Position numbers and translations under genes: made by a program. Shown here in pieces: positions 32,640 to 43,837 of a stretch of DNA of 64,000 nt. The stretch's first letter is position 1. The number at the start of each line of letters is the position of its first letter. Origin of the DNA: Amanita rubescens (lineage: Eukaryota; Basidiomycota; Agaricomycetes; Agaricales; Amanitaceae); assembly GCA_015039365.1 (NCBI GenBank), contig WION01000184.1, positions 1 to 64,000 of the forward strand. The letters are read 5' to 3'. The notes below the pieces were generated by a model. That model ran no database searches. It was not told the DNA's origin and worked only from the letters and a program-made list of their open reading frames with translations.

Positions 32640-35056
32640 TACTACCATAATGTAACCGTGGGAAAAAAATCGAAAAAATTGTCAAAAATGCAGAAAAATC
32701 ATGTGATCAGACCTGCCAAACAATACCAAACTCAAGATATTTGCAAAATACTGTTTTAAATGCTTTGTGTTGAAAATTTGAAAGGGTGCCAAAAAATCTT
32801 AAAAAATCCGGAAAAATCATGTGATCAAGGTGGGGCAAGAATTATGTTCCAAAACAGGGCCAAACTCAAGATATTTGCAAAATACTGTTTTAAACACTTC
32901 ATGTTGAAAATTTGAAAGTGCCAAAAAATCTTGAAAAATCCTGAAAAATCATGTGATTAATGTGGTGTAAGAACTATGTTCCAAAACAGAGCCAAACTCG
33001 AGATATTTGCAAATACTTCTTTTAGATATGAGGGAGAGAATTGAAAGGTTGCCAAAAATCCTGGAAAAATCTTGTGATCAAGCAAGTACTAGTGTTTGCT
33101 AATGACAGGCATGAGTAGTGTGACTTTGTACATGCACTGGGTGGCAGGTGGTTGATAAGACAAACCAGATGTGGGGTCAGATAAACTTACATAGTAGGTA
33201 AAACAATAAGGCTAGAATATAGTCTTAAGTTTGAGGAGACTGACTGATTTTAGAGACATAAATGTCATCTTATCATTTGTTACTATGGAATGACAGGGGT
33301 ATACCCCCAGACATTCCCTAGGCCAATAGGGTACTTGTTACCAATAATGCTTATGGAATGCTTACTATTTTCTTTTATATGCTGTTTATGCTAACAGGCT
33401 TTCTTTCTGGCCCAGGCATACCAATTTGAACTTGCCACTACTAGTATTTGTGATCAGAGGTACATCAGCAGTAACACAGCACAAGTCTGATCATGTCTGA
33501 TGTTGTCTGATGCTTAAGTGTCTCTCAGACAATTAGTCAGACAAGTGAGACAACTTATGGAATAGTGTCTCTCAGACAGTCAGACAGTCAGATAATCAGT
33601 GTGTCAGCATCTGTCAGTGCCTATTAGATAGTCAGACAGTCAGATAATTAGTGTGTCAGCATCTGTCAGTGCCTATTAGATAGTCAGACAACCAGATAAT
33701 TAGTGGCACCATGTCAGCACTATCCTAGTCCAAGTCAGACAGTAAGCCAATTAGTCTGTCAGCATCTCTCAGACAGTCAGACAGTCAGACAATTATTGTG
33801 TCAGATAATCAGAAAATCAGACAACCTATAGTCTAAATAGTGTGCATCAGACAATCAGCAGTCAGACAATCAGTGTGTCAGATGTGATCAGATGTGATCA
33901 GACTTTTGCCATGTTAACTGATGTAGCTGGTAATGATTAGTAGGGCACTCAGTGCAGGTGGATGCAAGTGGTTTCTTGTGATTGGAACTTGAAGTTTTAG
34001 ACAATTACCATGTCAGCCACCATTAATCACCACTCTGTTACTAATAGTTTTGACTCCCACTCATTATGCACTGGCATGCCTGATTAGTTGGACAGACCCA
34101 CCTAATATCTCTACTTACTCATCTTATCTATCATTCAATGGTTGACTCATTCAGACTTCCAAAATCCCTCTTTACCCCTAAACAACATGATTGTCTGTAA
34201 CACTTTTTTCAATCTCTGTCCAAAACTTTTAGTCTACTAGCATCCTATTGTATTAGCACTCATCAATATCATCATTCTCTTGTTTGAGTTAACCATTACT
34301 GAGTTAAGTTAACATTGGATGCTTCTAGTGTGGAAGAAGTCAGTAGGCAATGATAATGACAAGTGAGCATAACATACTGCCAGTGACTGTCACCAATATG
34401 CTTCTAACAACCACACCCCAGGGCCATGGCACTGCATACCATCACCAAATAACCAAGAACTCATCTCCACCCCCCCCCCCCCCCCCCCCCACCCCTTGAC
34501 TTCAATACATATGTACATAATCACAAATCCCTCATATTTACCTATGACAATCATACTTGCGTTCATAGTAACCACCAGCAACCCAACTGATAATCACCAG
34601 ACTGGCACACCCCTGAAATTATGTTGGGTTTTGGCTTTGCAGACTCAAATATGGTGGTAGTCATACACTGGCATACTATGATGACATCAAAAGACAAGCA
34701 GTATTTTTGCCTTTGCCTACTGTTTGCCTTTGTTTGGTTTTACCATTACATATTATATGAAATGATTCACATGATTTTTCTGCATTTTTTAAGGATTTTT
34801 TGAGAATTTTTAACAGATATAAAACATGCTAACATGAGCAAACATAAACAAACAATGCCAAATAGTTAAAAAACATTTTAAGCATTTGTAAAAAAACTTA
34901 TCGGACAGTGATCAGAGTCCTATAGGAGTCCTAGGAGTCTAATCGGACTAAACAAACAATGCCAAACACATTCCTACTCTTTTTGAGATTTTTATCGGAC
35001 AGTGATCGGAATCCTATAGGAGTCTAATCAGACTGGGGGGGGAGTGTAAAGTACTG
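32640..35056. mobile_element. AT-rich non-coding element remains with a CTTTAC-type right end
   Basis: The right end (about 34890-35056) has subterminal CCTATAGGAGTCCTAGGAGTC repeats, a G-run and GAGTGTAAAGTACTG, which matches the termini of the 11501-27305 element. The body holds three units of about 120 bp (32640-33090) related to 5640-5960. It also holds a long stretch of CAGACAGTCAGACAATCAG-like repeats (33480-33910) and a run of 20 C (34471-34490). No left terminus or duplication was found, so it is truncated or rearranged. Confidence 0.6.
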
Positions 35057-35139
35057 GAGCTGGTTCTGCAGTTTTCGCATGTCATACAGCACACATTGAA
35101 ACTTCTAAAATAGCATATCGCCATCACTCTGATGGTACG

Positions 35140-35382
35140 CTACTCTACAAACATACATGGTCGTGAAAAATCAATTTTCGCATCAGGAACAAAAAATTTA
35201 ATTCGCCATTTGATGTTTTCATCGATTGGCTTGTAAAAACCGGAATAGGGACGGATAGGTCGTGTCCAACAAAACACATCTCCAACACGGCGATTTTTCA
35301 ACTTGCATTTGCACGGTACATTTTGCAACTCATTGTAGCTAAAGCCATGCTCGATTAGCCAACCACGCTCTTCATATTTGTT
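35140..35382 (-). pseudogene. F-box/nucleotidyltransferase-fold gene, 3' part
   Basis: This is the C-terminal part of the minus-strand gene at 45781-44098, separated from it by the chromovirus. It reads KYEERGWLIEHGFSYNELQN, then VFCWTRPIRPYSGF and IKWRIKFFVPDAKIDF, ending CMFVE and TAG at 35140-35142. The reading frame is open throughout. The shared TTGTT at 35378-35382 and 44098-44102 marks the insertion point. Confidence 0.55.
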
Positions 35383-35636
35383 TGTAATGGTTGATATTTC
35401 ATTATCTTTTCTTTTTCTTTTCTTTTTATTTACAAGAAGTTCCCATGCTTACCTAAGGATTCTGCGGAACGACAGTGTGGGAGTAACGAGTCAGAGTATA
35501 TATACTGAAGTCTACCTATGTATTCCTTAGCCTTACGATTGTTTCTGTCGTCCATAGACTCAATCTAGTCTCATTCTCTCTTCTGCGTTCGAGTCTCGAG
35601 TGTCTTAGTGGTTGTGTCTGGGATCACCTCCTAACA
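35383..35636 (+). repeat. 5' LTR of the chromovirus, 254 bp
   Basis: It runs TGTAATGGTTGAT to CACCTCCTAACA with a TATA-like AGTATATATACTG near 35495. It differs from the 3' LTR at a few CpG-type sites (for example TGTAATGG against TGTAACGG) and in the length of a CTTTTT tract. Confidence 0.93.
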
Positions 35637-35963
35637 TAATCATAAGGCTCTTCACACTACCACACTCGCCTGTTTGTCGTTGCTCACAATGGACACGCAA
35701 ACCCTTCGACGGTTGCTGCGCTTGATAGCACTAGTAGCCCACTTCAGATATATCTACCTCCTCACGTTGCATATTGCGTGTATCCACTACCGATTGATAA
35801 ACCCGGACTCAAGGGTTAACGAGATAGGATTGGGACTGCTCTAAACTCAGAGTTGCAGACCTGATAAAATCACAATTTGTTCGGATTTGGGCGTACCTAT
35901 TCGATCCATAGGAGAAAACGAACTAGAACCAAACGAACAGTATAAAGAACTCCCTTCGTCACT

Positions 35964-37320
35964 GTGAAGATAAGAAGAATGCCATATACACCGACGGAAG
36001 CGTTGATAGGAGCATGCATAGGATTGTTAGCTGCGTTGATAGGATCGCTAGCCCCGGCCACCGTACGAACGCTCTGGGAAGCGTTAACCCCAGGAGCCCA
36101 ACAAAATGCGGGACACAGAGTGGCAAGAGCGATAGGAGAGATAAGAGAGGCATTCAGAGAACCGCCCAAACCACCCAGACCTCAGATGAAGATCGACCCA
36201 CCAGAAGCGTATGAAGGAAAACCGGAAAAAATAGCGCACTGGCTGAGATCCATGAAGGCATACTTCTCGTTGACAGAAGTACTCAACAATAGTCAGATGA
36301 TTGCCATCGCTCTCCAACGAATAAAAGGGGGAACGGCGAATAGAGCGGAGAATTGGGCGGGAGTGAAATTACAAGAATTTATGGATTTCGTGGACAAAGT
36401 GTCGACCACACCACGAGCAACGGAATATACGTGGACGCAGTTGAGAACAGGAGTAGCGGCGGCAGATGCGGTAGTGGGAGTAGTTTCACCCATGGGAGAA
36501 GTAACGGTGGCCCCGAGAGCGGCAGAACCCGGAATAGTGGCGTTAACACATGCGCCGCCATTTGACAGCTGGAACGACTTCAAACAAAAAGTGCTGGCCT
36601 TCTTCATGACTACGGAGACCAGAGACGAAGCAATTAGACATCTGAGGGAGTTGAGACAAGGGAAATGGCCAGTGGAGGATTACATCATCGATTCAAGAGT
36701 TGGGCACAGTTAACAGACTTCAACGAAATCGCTTTAATTGCCCAATTCAAAGGAGGAATAAACCCACCACTGGGAATGAAGATAGTAGAGAATGGAGCAC
36801 CGGGAGATGGAGCGACAACGGGAGACCTACAGTTATGGTATGACCAAGCAACGGCATTGGACAAGGCATGGAGAGATGGGCAGAAATTGTATGGAACGAC
36901 GATACGGCCCGTATTCCGACCGAGGTTCTTCCAAAGTCCCACATCGATGCCACAGGAGACGAAACCGACTGTGGTAGCCACAGGGGCAACGGTTTCAACG
37001 GCAACCCCATCAGGATCGGGAACTGATCCGAATGCTATGCAAATAGATCGCAGGAGGGGGCCGGTCAAATGTTACAACTGCAACCGGTTCGGACATATAT
37101 CAAGGGATTGTAAGGAGCCAAAATGAGAACGAAGAGAAGTAAGGGAATGGACGATGAATGCACCGAAGTGTAAGAATTGTGGAAAGCTGGGACATATGAC
37201 GGAGGCATGTTGGGGACCAAAGAAGGAAGTCAAGGAAATAAGAGAAGTGACGTGGAGGGAAAGGATTGAAGGAGCGACGGAGGAAGAGAAGGTGGAAATA
37301 GCCGCATTGATGGGTTTTCA
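35964..37320 (+). pseudogene. Chromovirus gag with two zinc knuckles, frameshifted
   Basis: The capsid region starts near 35979 (MPYTPTEALIGA). It includes PEAYEGKPEKIAHWLRSMKA and SWNDFKQKVLAFFMTTETRD. One base is missing near 36690, moving the reading to the next frame (FKSWAQLTDFNEIALIAQFK). The first zinc knuckle is CYNCNRFGHISRDC just before TGA at 37124-37126. A second, CKNCGKLGHMTEAC, lies near 37155-37196 beyond that stop. The usual role is RNA binding and particle formation. Confidence 0.85.
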
Positions 37321-37326
37321 GAACGG

Positions 37327-38401
37327 TCAGTGAGCGCACCTCCAACGGCGCTGACCAAAGAACAATATGATACGATCCCTGATGTAAAGTACGAAGATTC
37401 AAAACTAAATATTGAATGCATTATGTACGAACTCAGAGGATTGGAACATAAGTGGAGAAACAAAAACATAACAACAAAAAAAGACAGATTAACAACGTGG
37501 AAAGGGCCGTGGATGGTGAGAAGGATATGGGAACAATCGGAAGAGGTAGCGGTGCAAAGTTTGAAACAATGGGTACATAAAACAAGAGAAAGGGAAGCGA
37601 CGGCGGAAACGGTGAACGTTCTGAACGGGATGACAGAGGAGAATGCACTGTGGCACCTTTGGAATCTGAAGGAGAAGGAACGCTATGTGCAAGGAAAAGG
37701 AAAAAATCAAATGACCATTAGCGGGACGGTTACCACGTTAGACACCTTTCAAAGACACAAAGTGGAGGTACTCGTCAACTCGGGATGCACAGGCTCTTGT
37801 ATTAATGAAAGGTTTGTACGAGAACACAACCTTAATACACGACGACTAGACTGACCCATCCCCGTCTACAACGCCGACGGCATGCCTAACTTGGGAGGAG
37901 CATTAAAAGAAATGGTACAACTAAAACTACAAATTGGAACGCACTACGAAGTGTTCGAATTCGGTGTATCAGCGCTTGGAAGGCTTGACGTATTCTTGGG
38001 ACACGATTGGTTAAAACACCATAATCCGATCATCAATTGGAAGGAAGGCTCACTCCTTATGAAACGCTGTCCAGGCACATGTCACGTAGAGGGAGAGAGC
38101 AAGGAAACAATAGACACTGAGGATGGCAATGACACCGGAGGAACACATGAGTGGGAAGAGGGAGATAGATTATTGGCAGTAACGAGCGAAGAGGAAGCGG
38201 AAGGAAGATGGGGAATAAGGGCGCACGCAACCACGGCGACTGAAATAGCAGTAGCAAACCAAGTGAAACGTGATGTGAAAAAGATCATCCCTGCTCACTA
38301 TTTAAGTCACCAAGAAGTGTTCAATAAGGAGACATTTGATGAATTACCAAAGAGAGGAAGATGGGATCACGTGATTGAGTTGGTACCTGGCGCCAAGGCG
38401 G
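37327..38401 (+). pseudogene. Chromovirus pol, protease and start of reverse transcriptase
   Basis: After a charged linker the protease site reads VLVNSGCTGSCINE (about 37770-37812), where active relatives have DSG; AAC in place of GAC removes the catalytic Asp. TGA at 37852-37854 interrupts the stretch before PIPVYNADG. The frame then runs through VFEFGVSALGRLDVFLGHDW and HNPIINWKEG to the start of the reverse transcriptase (WDHVIELVPGAKA), where the copia-like gag-only element has inserted. Confidence 0.82.
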
Positions 38402-38598
38402 TGTTGGAGGAACGGTCACACGGCGAGCAGTGGGGAGGCAAACGCGTGAGTATATTCAATAGTATCTAGGTACTATTTATACTTAGTCCGGGAATTAAGT
38501 ACTGTAATGATGTAATAGGAACGAGGTGGACGCGAGGTGGACGCGAGGATTTCCTCGAGGTGGTCACGGAGTTGTTTGATCCGCCCGGAATTCCAACA
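38402..38598 (-). repeat. LTR (3' in element orientation) of the copia-like element
   Basis: On the plus strand it reads TGTTGGAGGAAC to GGAATTCCAACA. It is 11 bp longer than its partner through a local duplication of GGTGGACGCGA. Confidence 0.9.
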
Positions 38599-38684
38599 CA
38601 CCCCCACAAACGACGAAGTGATGTATTAACGAAAGTAAAGAAAGAGAATAGAAAAGTGATAAGAAAAAGCGCACCCCCATAAGC

Positions 38685-39560
38685 CTAGAACGATACATCA
38701 TCCCAATCATCATCCTCGGCTAAGTTCGCATTAATTGGTGATGCAGGGTTAGCGGCGGGGTTTGCCGGAGCGCGGGATGGGCAGTTTGCCTGATAGTGCC
38801 CCTTGTTGCCACACGTAAAACATGTAATGTGCACAAGTCTCGGCGCAGGTGTGATGGCAGCAAGGGCTTCATTTGGATGCCCGTTTGTGGTTTCCGATGA
38901 TGGGAAGGTGCGAGGGGTCGATGGTGGGAGATTGCGAGGGTTAGGAGGGTTAAGGGTCAATAGGTACATGTGCTGCCTTTGATACTCGTTGTTGAGGCGT
39001 GTGATGATGGTATTCAGGGTGTATTCCGAATCGGTAAGGGTATCTAGGGATATGAGAAAATGATCGTACAAATGTGGAAGTCCCGCCGTGATGGCCAGGA
39101 TTATGTCATCATTTGAAACTTTAACTTTTGCTTCTTCAAGTAGGAAGGCGACGTAGTGGACACGGGCTATGTAGGCGGTCATGGTTTCAGTTTTCTCGAG
39201 GCGGAGACGATGGAAACGGCGACGGAGAGCGAGGACAGTTGAGCGGCCACGGGATACATGGGCATTTGCGAGTGTCATCCAGATTTGGTAAGGGTCGGTA
39301 TTTCGGCAATAGATCAATTGGGAAGGTGAAACATGTAGGGTGATCTCGGCACGGGCCTCGGCCTGTTTCCTGTAAAAGTCCCTGACCTTCTTTGTTCCTT
39401 CATTCCCCCCTGGGTGCCTCTCGGTACCATCAACGACTTCCAACAAACTCTTTCTGACTAGTAGAGCCTCCATATATATTTTCCATTCGAGGTAATTGCC
39501 ATCGGCGAGTTTCTCAAATTTCGACTCGGCAGGCATATCGGCGGTGACGATGGGAATCAA
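38685..39560 (-). CDS. Copia-type Gag protein with zinc knuckle
   Basis: The ORF is intact, 291 codons, with a possible second start at MPAESKFEKL. The N-terminal region (FEKLADGNYLEWKIYMEALL) and the central region (MTLANAHVSRGRSTVLALRR, MTAYIARVHYVAFLL, AGLPHLYDHFL) follow the Copia gag pattern. After a Pro/Ser/Thr hinge comes CFTCGNKGHYQANC, a C-x2-C-x4-H-x4-C knuckle. It ends in an acidic tail (EDDDWDDVSF). The absence of stops in an element lying inside a decayed host element points to a younger insertion. It would assemble particles but needs pol functions from elsewhere. Confidence 0.88.
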   Translation of the reverse strand: MIPIVTADMPAESKFEKLADGNYLEWKIYMEALLVRKSLLEVVDGTERHPGGNEGTKKVRDFYRKQAEARAEITLHVSPSQLIYCRNTDPYQIWMTLANAHVSRGRSTVLALRRRFHRLRLEKTETMTAYIARVHYVAFLLEEAKVKVSNDDIILAITAGLPHLYDHFLISLDTLTDSEYTLNTIITRLNNEYQRQHMYLLTLNPPNPRNLPPSTPRTFPSSETTNGHPNEALAAITPAPRLVHITCFTCGNKGHYQANCPSRAPANPAANPASPINANLAEDDDWDDVSF

Positions 39561-39765
39561 CGGCTAAAAATAAACGGCGGTAACGGCAATGTGGAACGAC
39601 GACGACGATAGGATCAATGACGGTAACGGCAACGTGTAACAGTGATGGCGATGATCGACGAGTAGGGATTCGGCCCCCTGTGGCAGACGACGACGACGAC
39701 GGCGACGGTAACGAGCGTGCGGAAAGAGAGCAACGATGACACGAGAGCCCGGGGTAACGCGTTTG

Positions 39766-39951
39766 TGTTGGAGGAACGGTCACACGGCGAGCATTGGGGA
39801 GGCAAACGCGTGAGTATATTCAATAGTATCTAGGTACTATTTATACTTAGTCCAGGAATTAAGTACTGTAATGATGTAATAGGAACGAGGTGGACGCGAG
39901 GATTTCCTCGAGGTGGTCACGGAGTCGTTTGATCCGCCCGGAATTCCAACA
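39766..39951 (-). repeat. LTR (5' in element orientation) of the copia-like element
   Basis: This 186 bp partner of 38402-38598 lacks the 11 bp local duplication. It is followed by GGCGG (39952-39956), where the chromovirus frame resumes. Confidence 0.9.
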
Positions 39952-39956
39952 GGCGG

Positions 39957-41032
39957 TAGACTGTAAAATCTATCTGCTGAACCGAGAAGAACAAGGACAG
40001 TTGGACGAGTTTCTAAAAGACAATTTGGAAACGGGATGGATAAGAATGAGTAAATCTCCAATGGCCTCGCTGTTCTTCTTCATTAAGAAGAAAGACGGGA
40101 AATTAAGACTGGTACAAGACTATCGGAGACTTAACGAGATGACAATCAAAAACCGATATCCGTTACCACTCATATTGGAACTAGTGGACCAACTCAGTCA
40201 TGCCAAGGTATTGTTATGATCACGTCGATCTCCACCTACGATGCGTCCACGCTAAGAGCGCTTGACAAAGTAGACTAAGTCCAACGGACAAGTCAAACAA
40301 TAGGTGAACGAATAGGTTAAGTGATAAGACGACTAGAAGGAGTCTTATCCTTGAGAGCGATAATGAACGGAGTAGAAACGACGTTCTTTAGGCGAGATGA
40401 GATGTGATATTGACAAAGACAAACTAGACAGTTAAGTCGAACTTAAGGTTCGACGTTACAGTACATCGGTTTATATACATGTACAGAAACACAGCCATAT
40501 CGTAAGTAGAACAAGGGCGATAGCAAGTATAGGTAAAACGGGGGGCATAGGGGATGGTACGCGTATGAACAAGGGGTTGGGCATAGGGTAAACGGAATGG
40601 GGATCGATAAGGAAATGAGGTAGTCCGTTTGATGAACATAATGGGGATGCGACGAAGGGGTAGGCATATACGAAAAAGTAAGCATGTCCGACGTGTCATG
40701 TAATCATAATGTAGGAGTCCGTACCGTGTTTGTAACAGGTATTCTCAAAGATGGATATAAGATGGGGGTATAACAACATTAGGATAAAGGAGGGAGACGA
40801 ATGGAAGGCGGCGTTCAGAACGAACAGAGGACTATTCAAGCCATTGGTAATGTTCTTTGGACTTACAAATTTGCCGGCAACCTTCCAAACCATGATGAAC
40901 GATATATTTAGAGAGGAGAAAGCAGAAGGATGGGTAGTAATATACGTGGATGATATACTAGTATATTCGAAAGATGAAGAGGTACATCGGATGCATGTAA
41001 ACAGGATTTTAAAAAAATTGAAAGAGCATAGA
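39957..41032 (+). pseudogene. Chromovirus reverse transcriptase, first two segments
   Basis: Segment one (39957-40211) reads [20 protein letters not shown] and [20 protein letters not shown]. It is cut by the solo LTR at 40212-40737. Segment two (40743-41032) reads MDIRWGYNNIRIKEGDEWKA, GLFKPLVMFFGLTNLPATFQ and the catalytic box YVDDILVYSKD near 40945. It is cut by the second solo LTR at 41033. Removing each LTR with one duplication keeps a single frame. Confidence 0.88.
40212..40737 (+). mobile_element. Solo LTR, 526 bp, TSD GGTAT
   Basis: It runs TGTTATGATCACG to GTTTGTAACA. GGTAT lies on both sides (40207-40211, 40738-40742). It belongs to a family not otherwise seen in the window. No internal sequence remains. 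Confidence 0.88.
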
Positions 41033-41387
41033 TGTAACGGCGGTCAACACTTAGGCTGGATAGTGGCAGCGTATAAGTGGAAGAACGTATTAGGTTCCAA
41101 GGTTAAGCGGTGAGCGAAAGGTTGGAAGGTAATAGAGGTTCAGACTCTGAGGGTTATTTGGAGTAAGCAGTAGATTGCTAAAGCTGGGGAAATACAGCGT
41201 AACTACTGGGGTTTATATACTCCTATGGTATGAGTCATAGTGGCTAATGAGTCATACATTGTATGGTACATGAGTCAAGAGGAGTAAGAAAAAGTAAGGG
41301 GGGGGGGCTGTGCGATATGACTAGTACAGTGAGTCATATAAAGTAAAACTTAGTCCGTTCTAATAATACAAGTCCATAATCGTAACA
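41033..41387 (+). mobile_element. Solo LTR, 355 bp, TSD ATAGA
   Basis: It runs TGTAACGGCGGTC to AATCGTAACA with ATAGA on both sides (41028-41032, 41388-41392). It contains TTTATATACTCC, repeated GAGTCATA motifs and a run of G near 41300. It interrupts the reverse transcriptase of the chromovirus. Confidence 0.88.
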
Positions 41388-41392
41388 ATAGA

Positions 41393-43738
41393 TTATCATT
41401 GAAAGCGGAGAAATGCTGGTTCGATCAAAAAACGATTGAATTCCTAGGATTGGTGATATCCCACGACTCCATACGTATGGATAAGGCCAAAGTCCGAGCA
41501 ATACTAGATTGGCCTCGACCAATGAACAAAAGGGAACTTCAACAATTCCTGGGATTCGTGAATTTCTATCGACGATTTGTACGGGGATTCACGAAGATAG
41601 CTAAAGCACTCACGCAATTGACAGGAAAGGAGGAATGGATGTGGACGGTGTTACAGGAGGAGGCATTTATAGGATTGAAGATGAGAATAGGAGAGGAAGT
41701 GGTACTAGCAATCCTGTCTGATCGAGGGAGATACCGAGTAGAAACGGATGCGTCGGACTTTGCCATGGGAGCGGTACTGTCCCAACAACAAGAGGATGGT
41801 GTATGGAGACCGGTAGCCTTCATCTCGAAATCACTTAACCCAGCCGAATGAAATTACGAAGTCTACAACAAGGAATTGTTAGCTGTCATGCATGCGTTAT
41901 ACAAATGGTCACATTATCTAAAGGGAACAGAAGAGCAAATCGAGATCCTGACGGACCATCAAAACTTAACGTATTTCAGGAAACCACAAAACATCAATCG
42001 ACGACAAGCGAGATGGGTATTGGACCTACAGGAATACAACTTCGTTTTGAAACATCGGCCTGGAAAAACCAACACAAAGGCGGACGCATTATCCAGAAGA
42101 GCAGATCACGACAAGGGCAAGAGCGACAATGAGGGGATGACATTGCTGAAAGAAGAGGTCTTCGTACGAGTGTGGGAGGAAGGAGATGATCTACATAAGA
42201 TGGAAAACAAGTTAAGGAAGACGAGTCCTAGGCAATGGGAGGAAAAAATCAGGATGGCGGTGGAGAATAAGGAAGATGGATGGCAAGTGAGAGACGGAGG
42301 ATTAGCGACGTGGCACGAAAGGGTGTACATTCCGAAGATCAAAAAACTGAGAGAACAATTTATTGCGGAACATCACAGATGGGGGCATTCGGGAGTAGAC
42401 AAGACAGTTGAGCTGATGTTGCATAATTATTGGTGGCCAGGATTGAGAAGGGATGTGGAAGATTATATAAGAAGTTGCCAGACGTGTCAAACGGTGAAAC
42501 CGGATCGACAGAAGAAAGCCGCACCCCTTCATCCTAACGAAATACCGCGAGGACCATGGAGTATAGTATCGGTAGATATGATAGGACCACTACCTGAATC
42601 CAAGGGATTCAATGTGGTATTGGTGATAGTAGATCGATTCACTAAAAAGGCGTACTTCATACCGACCAATACTACACTTTCGAGTCAAGGTGTAGCCGTT
42701 CTATTCCAAGATCACGTCTTCCGAGAACATGGAATACCAGAAAAAGTGATCAGCGATCGAGGACCCCAATTCGTGTCAAAATTCATGAAGGAATTGTATC
42801 AGGTACTCAAAATCAAGGCAAATCCCTCAACAGCTTATCACCCCCAGATGGATGGACAAACAGAGAGAGTAAACCAGGAAGTAAAGGAATTCTTAACGAT
42901 GTTCGTAAATCATCAGCAGGATGACTGGAGTGACTGGTTGGCGGTGGCTCAATTTTGTCACAACGACCGAATACATTCGGCGACTGGATTTTCCCCGTTC
43001 TTTCTGAATAATGCATGTAATCCAAGGAAGGGACTTGAATTGACAATGGAGAGGAAGGTGCAAGCGGTAGATGAATGGGTGGATAGATTGGTGGAAGCAT
43101 GTGATCAAGCAAGGAAAGGATTGAGTCAAGTGGCAGAAAGAATGAAGAAACAGTACGATAAAAAGAAACAGCCAGCGCGGAACTACCAGAAAGGCGACAA
43201 AGTCTATGTTAGCGCTCAAAATCTACCTTCACTACGAACGACGAAAAAGTTAGACGGAAAGTTCGTAGGACTGTACGAAGTGATTGAGAAAGTAGGATCG
43301 ACCGCCTATCGAATTAAGATACCGGCGTCATGGAAGGTCTACAACGTTTTCAACGAAGCACTACTAAAACCACACGTACCAGCCAAGTTCCCCAAACAAA
43401 GAGTGCAGGAGAAAGAATGGGAAAGGAGAAAAGAAGAGGATCATACCAAGAAGGACGAGGAGTTTGAGGTAGAAGAGGTGATCGACAGCAGACAGAGGAT
43501 GCAGAAAGGAGCACGCACGGGGAGGTTAGAATATTTGGTGAAGTGGAAGGGATATCCCAACGAAGAAGCGACCTGGGAACCAGCAGACAACCTTGAAAAC
43601 ACTCATCGCAAGGTCCAAGAGTTTCATAAAAAGAAACCGAGTGCACCCCGGCCATTGGCGATGCCCGCCAAGTTTTTCCAGAGGTACCACAATTATATGG
43701 ATCCACTGGTACTGGGAAGTTCGACGAAGGGTATCTGA
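41393..43738 (+). pseudogene. Chromovirus RT end, RNase H, integrase and chromodomain
   Basis: It starts LKAEKCWFDQKTIEFLGLVI, then NKRELQQFLGFVNFYRRFVR, RNase H (RVETDASDFAMGAVLSQQ) and TGA at 41849-41851 in NPAE-stop-NYEVYNKEL, where relatives have Arg. From 41852 the frame stays open to TGA at 43736-43738. It includes an HHCC zinc module (HHRWGHSG, CQTCQ), the integrase triad (VSVDMIGPLP, VISDRGPQF, GQTERVNQEV) and a C-terminal chromodomain (LEYLVKWKGYPNEEATWEP) near residue 560 of the 620-codon ORF. A chromodomain after integrase defines a chromovirus and is thought to guide insertion to marked chromatin. Confidence 0.93.
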
Positions 43739-43837
43739 AGAATATGAATAAGAAGTGGGCGGAATGGAAACACATGCGGAAAATGGTGGAGAAGGATGAT
43801 GATGATTCTCGGGACGAGAATCTTGAAGAGGGGGTGA

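Larger units (their letters stand above)
38402..39951 (-). mobile_element. Copia-like gag-only LTR element, 1.55 kb
   Basis: The LTRs are 38402-38598 (197 bp) and 39766-39951 (186 bp); the first carries an extra GGTGGACGCGA copy. The GGCGG duplication is at 38397-38401 and 39952-39956. In minus orientation the element encodes one intact gag protein of 291 residues and no protease, integrase, reverse transcriptase or RNase H. It is inserted in the chromovirus pol, and removing it with one GGCGG rejoins the reverse transcriptase frame. Confidence 0.92.

Noticed and set aside
33480..33910. Possible CRISPR-like array from regularly repeated CAGACAGTCAGA words
   Set aside because: Repeat spacing is irregular, repeats are short and overlapping, and the genome is clearly eukaryotic.
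35140..35382. Independent small gene
   Set aside because: It shares a TTGTT border with the chromovirus and joins in frame to the nucleotidyltransferase-fold gene at 44098, so it is that gene's 3' end.
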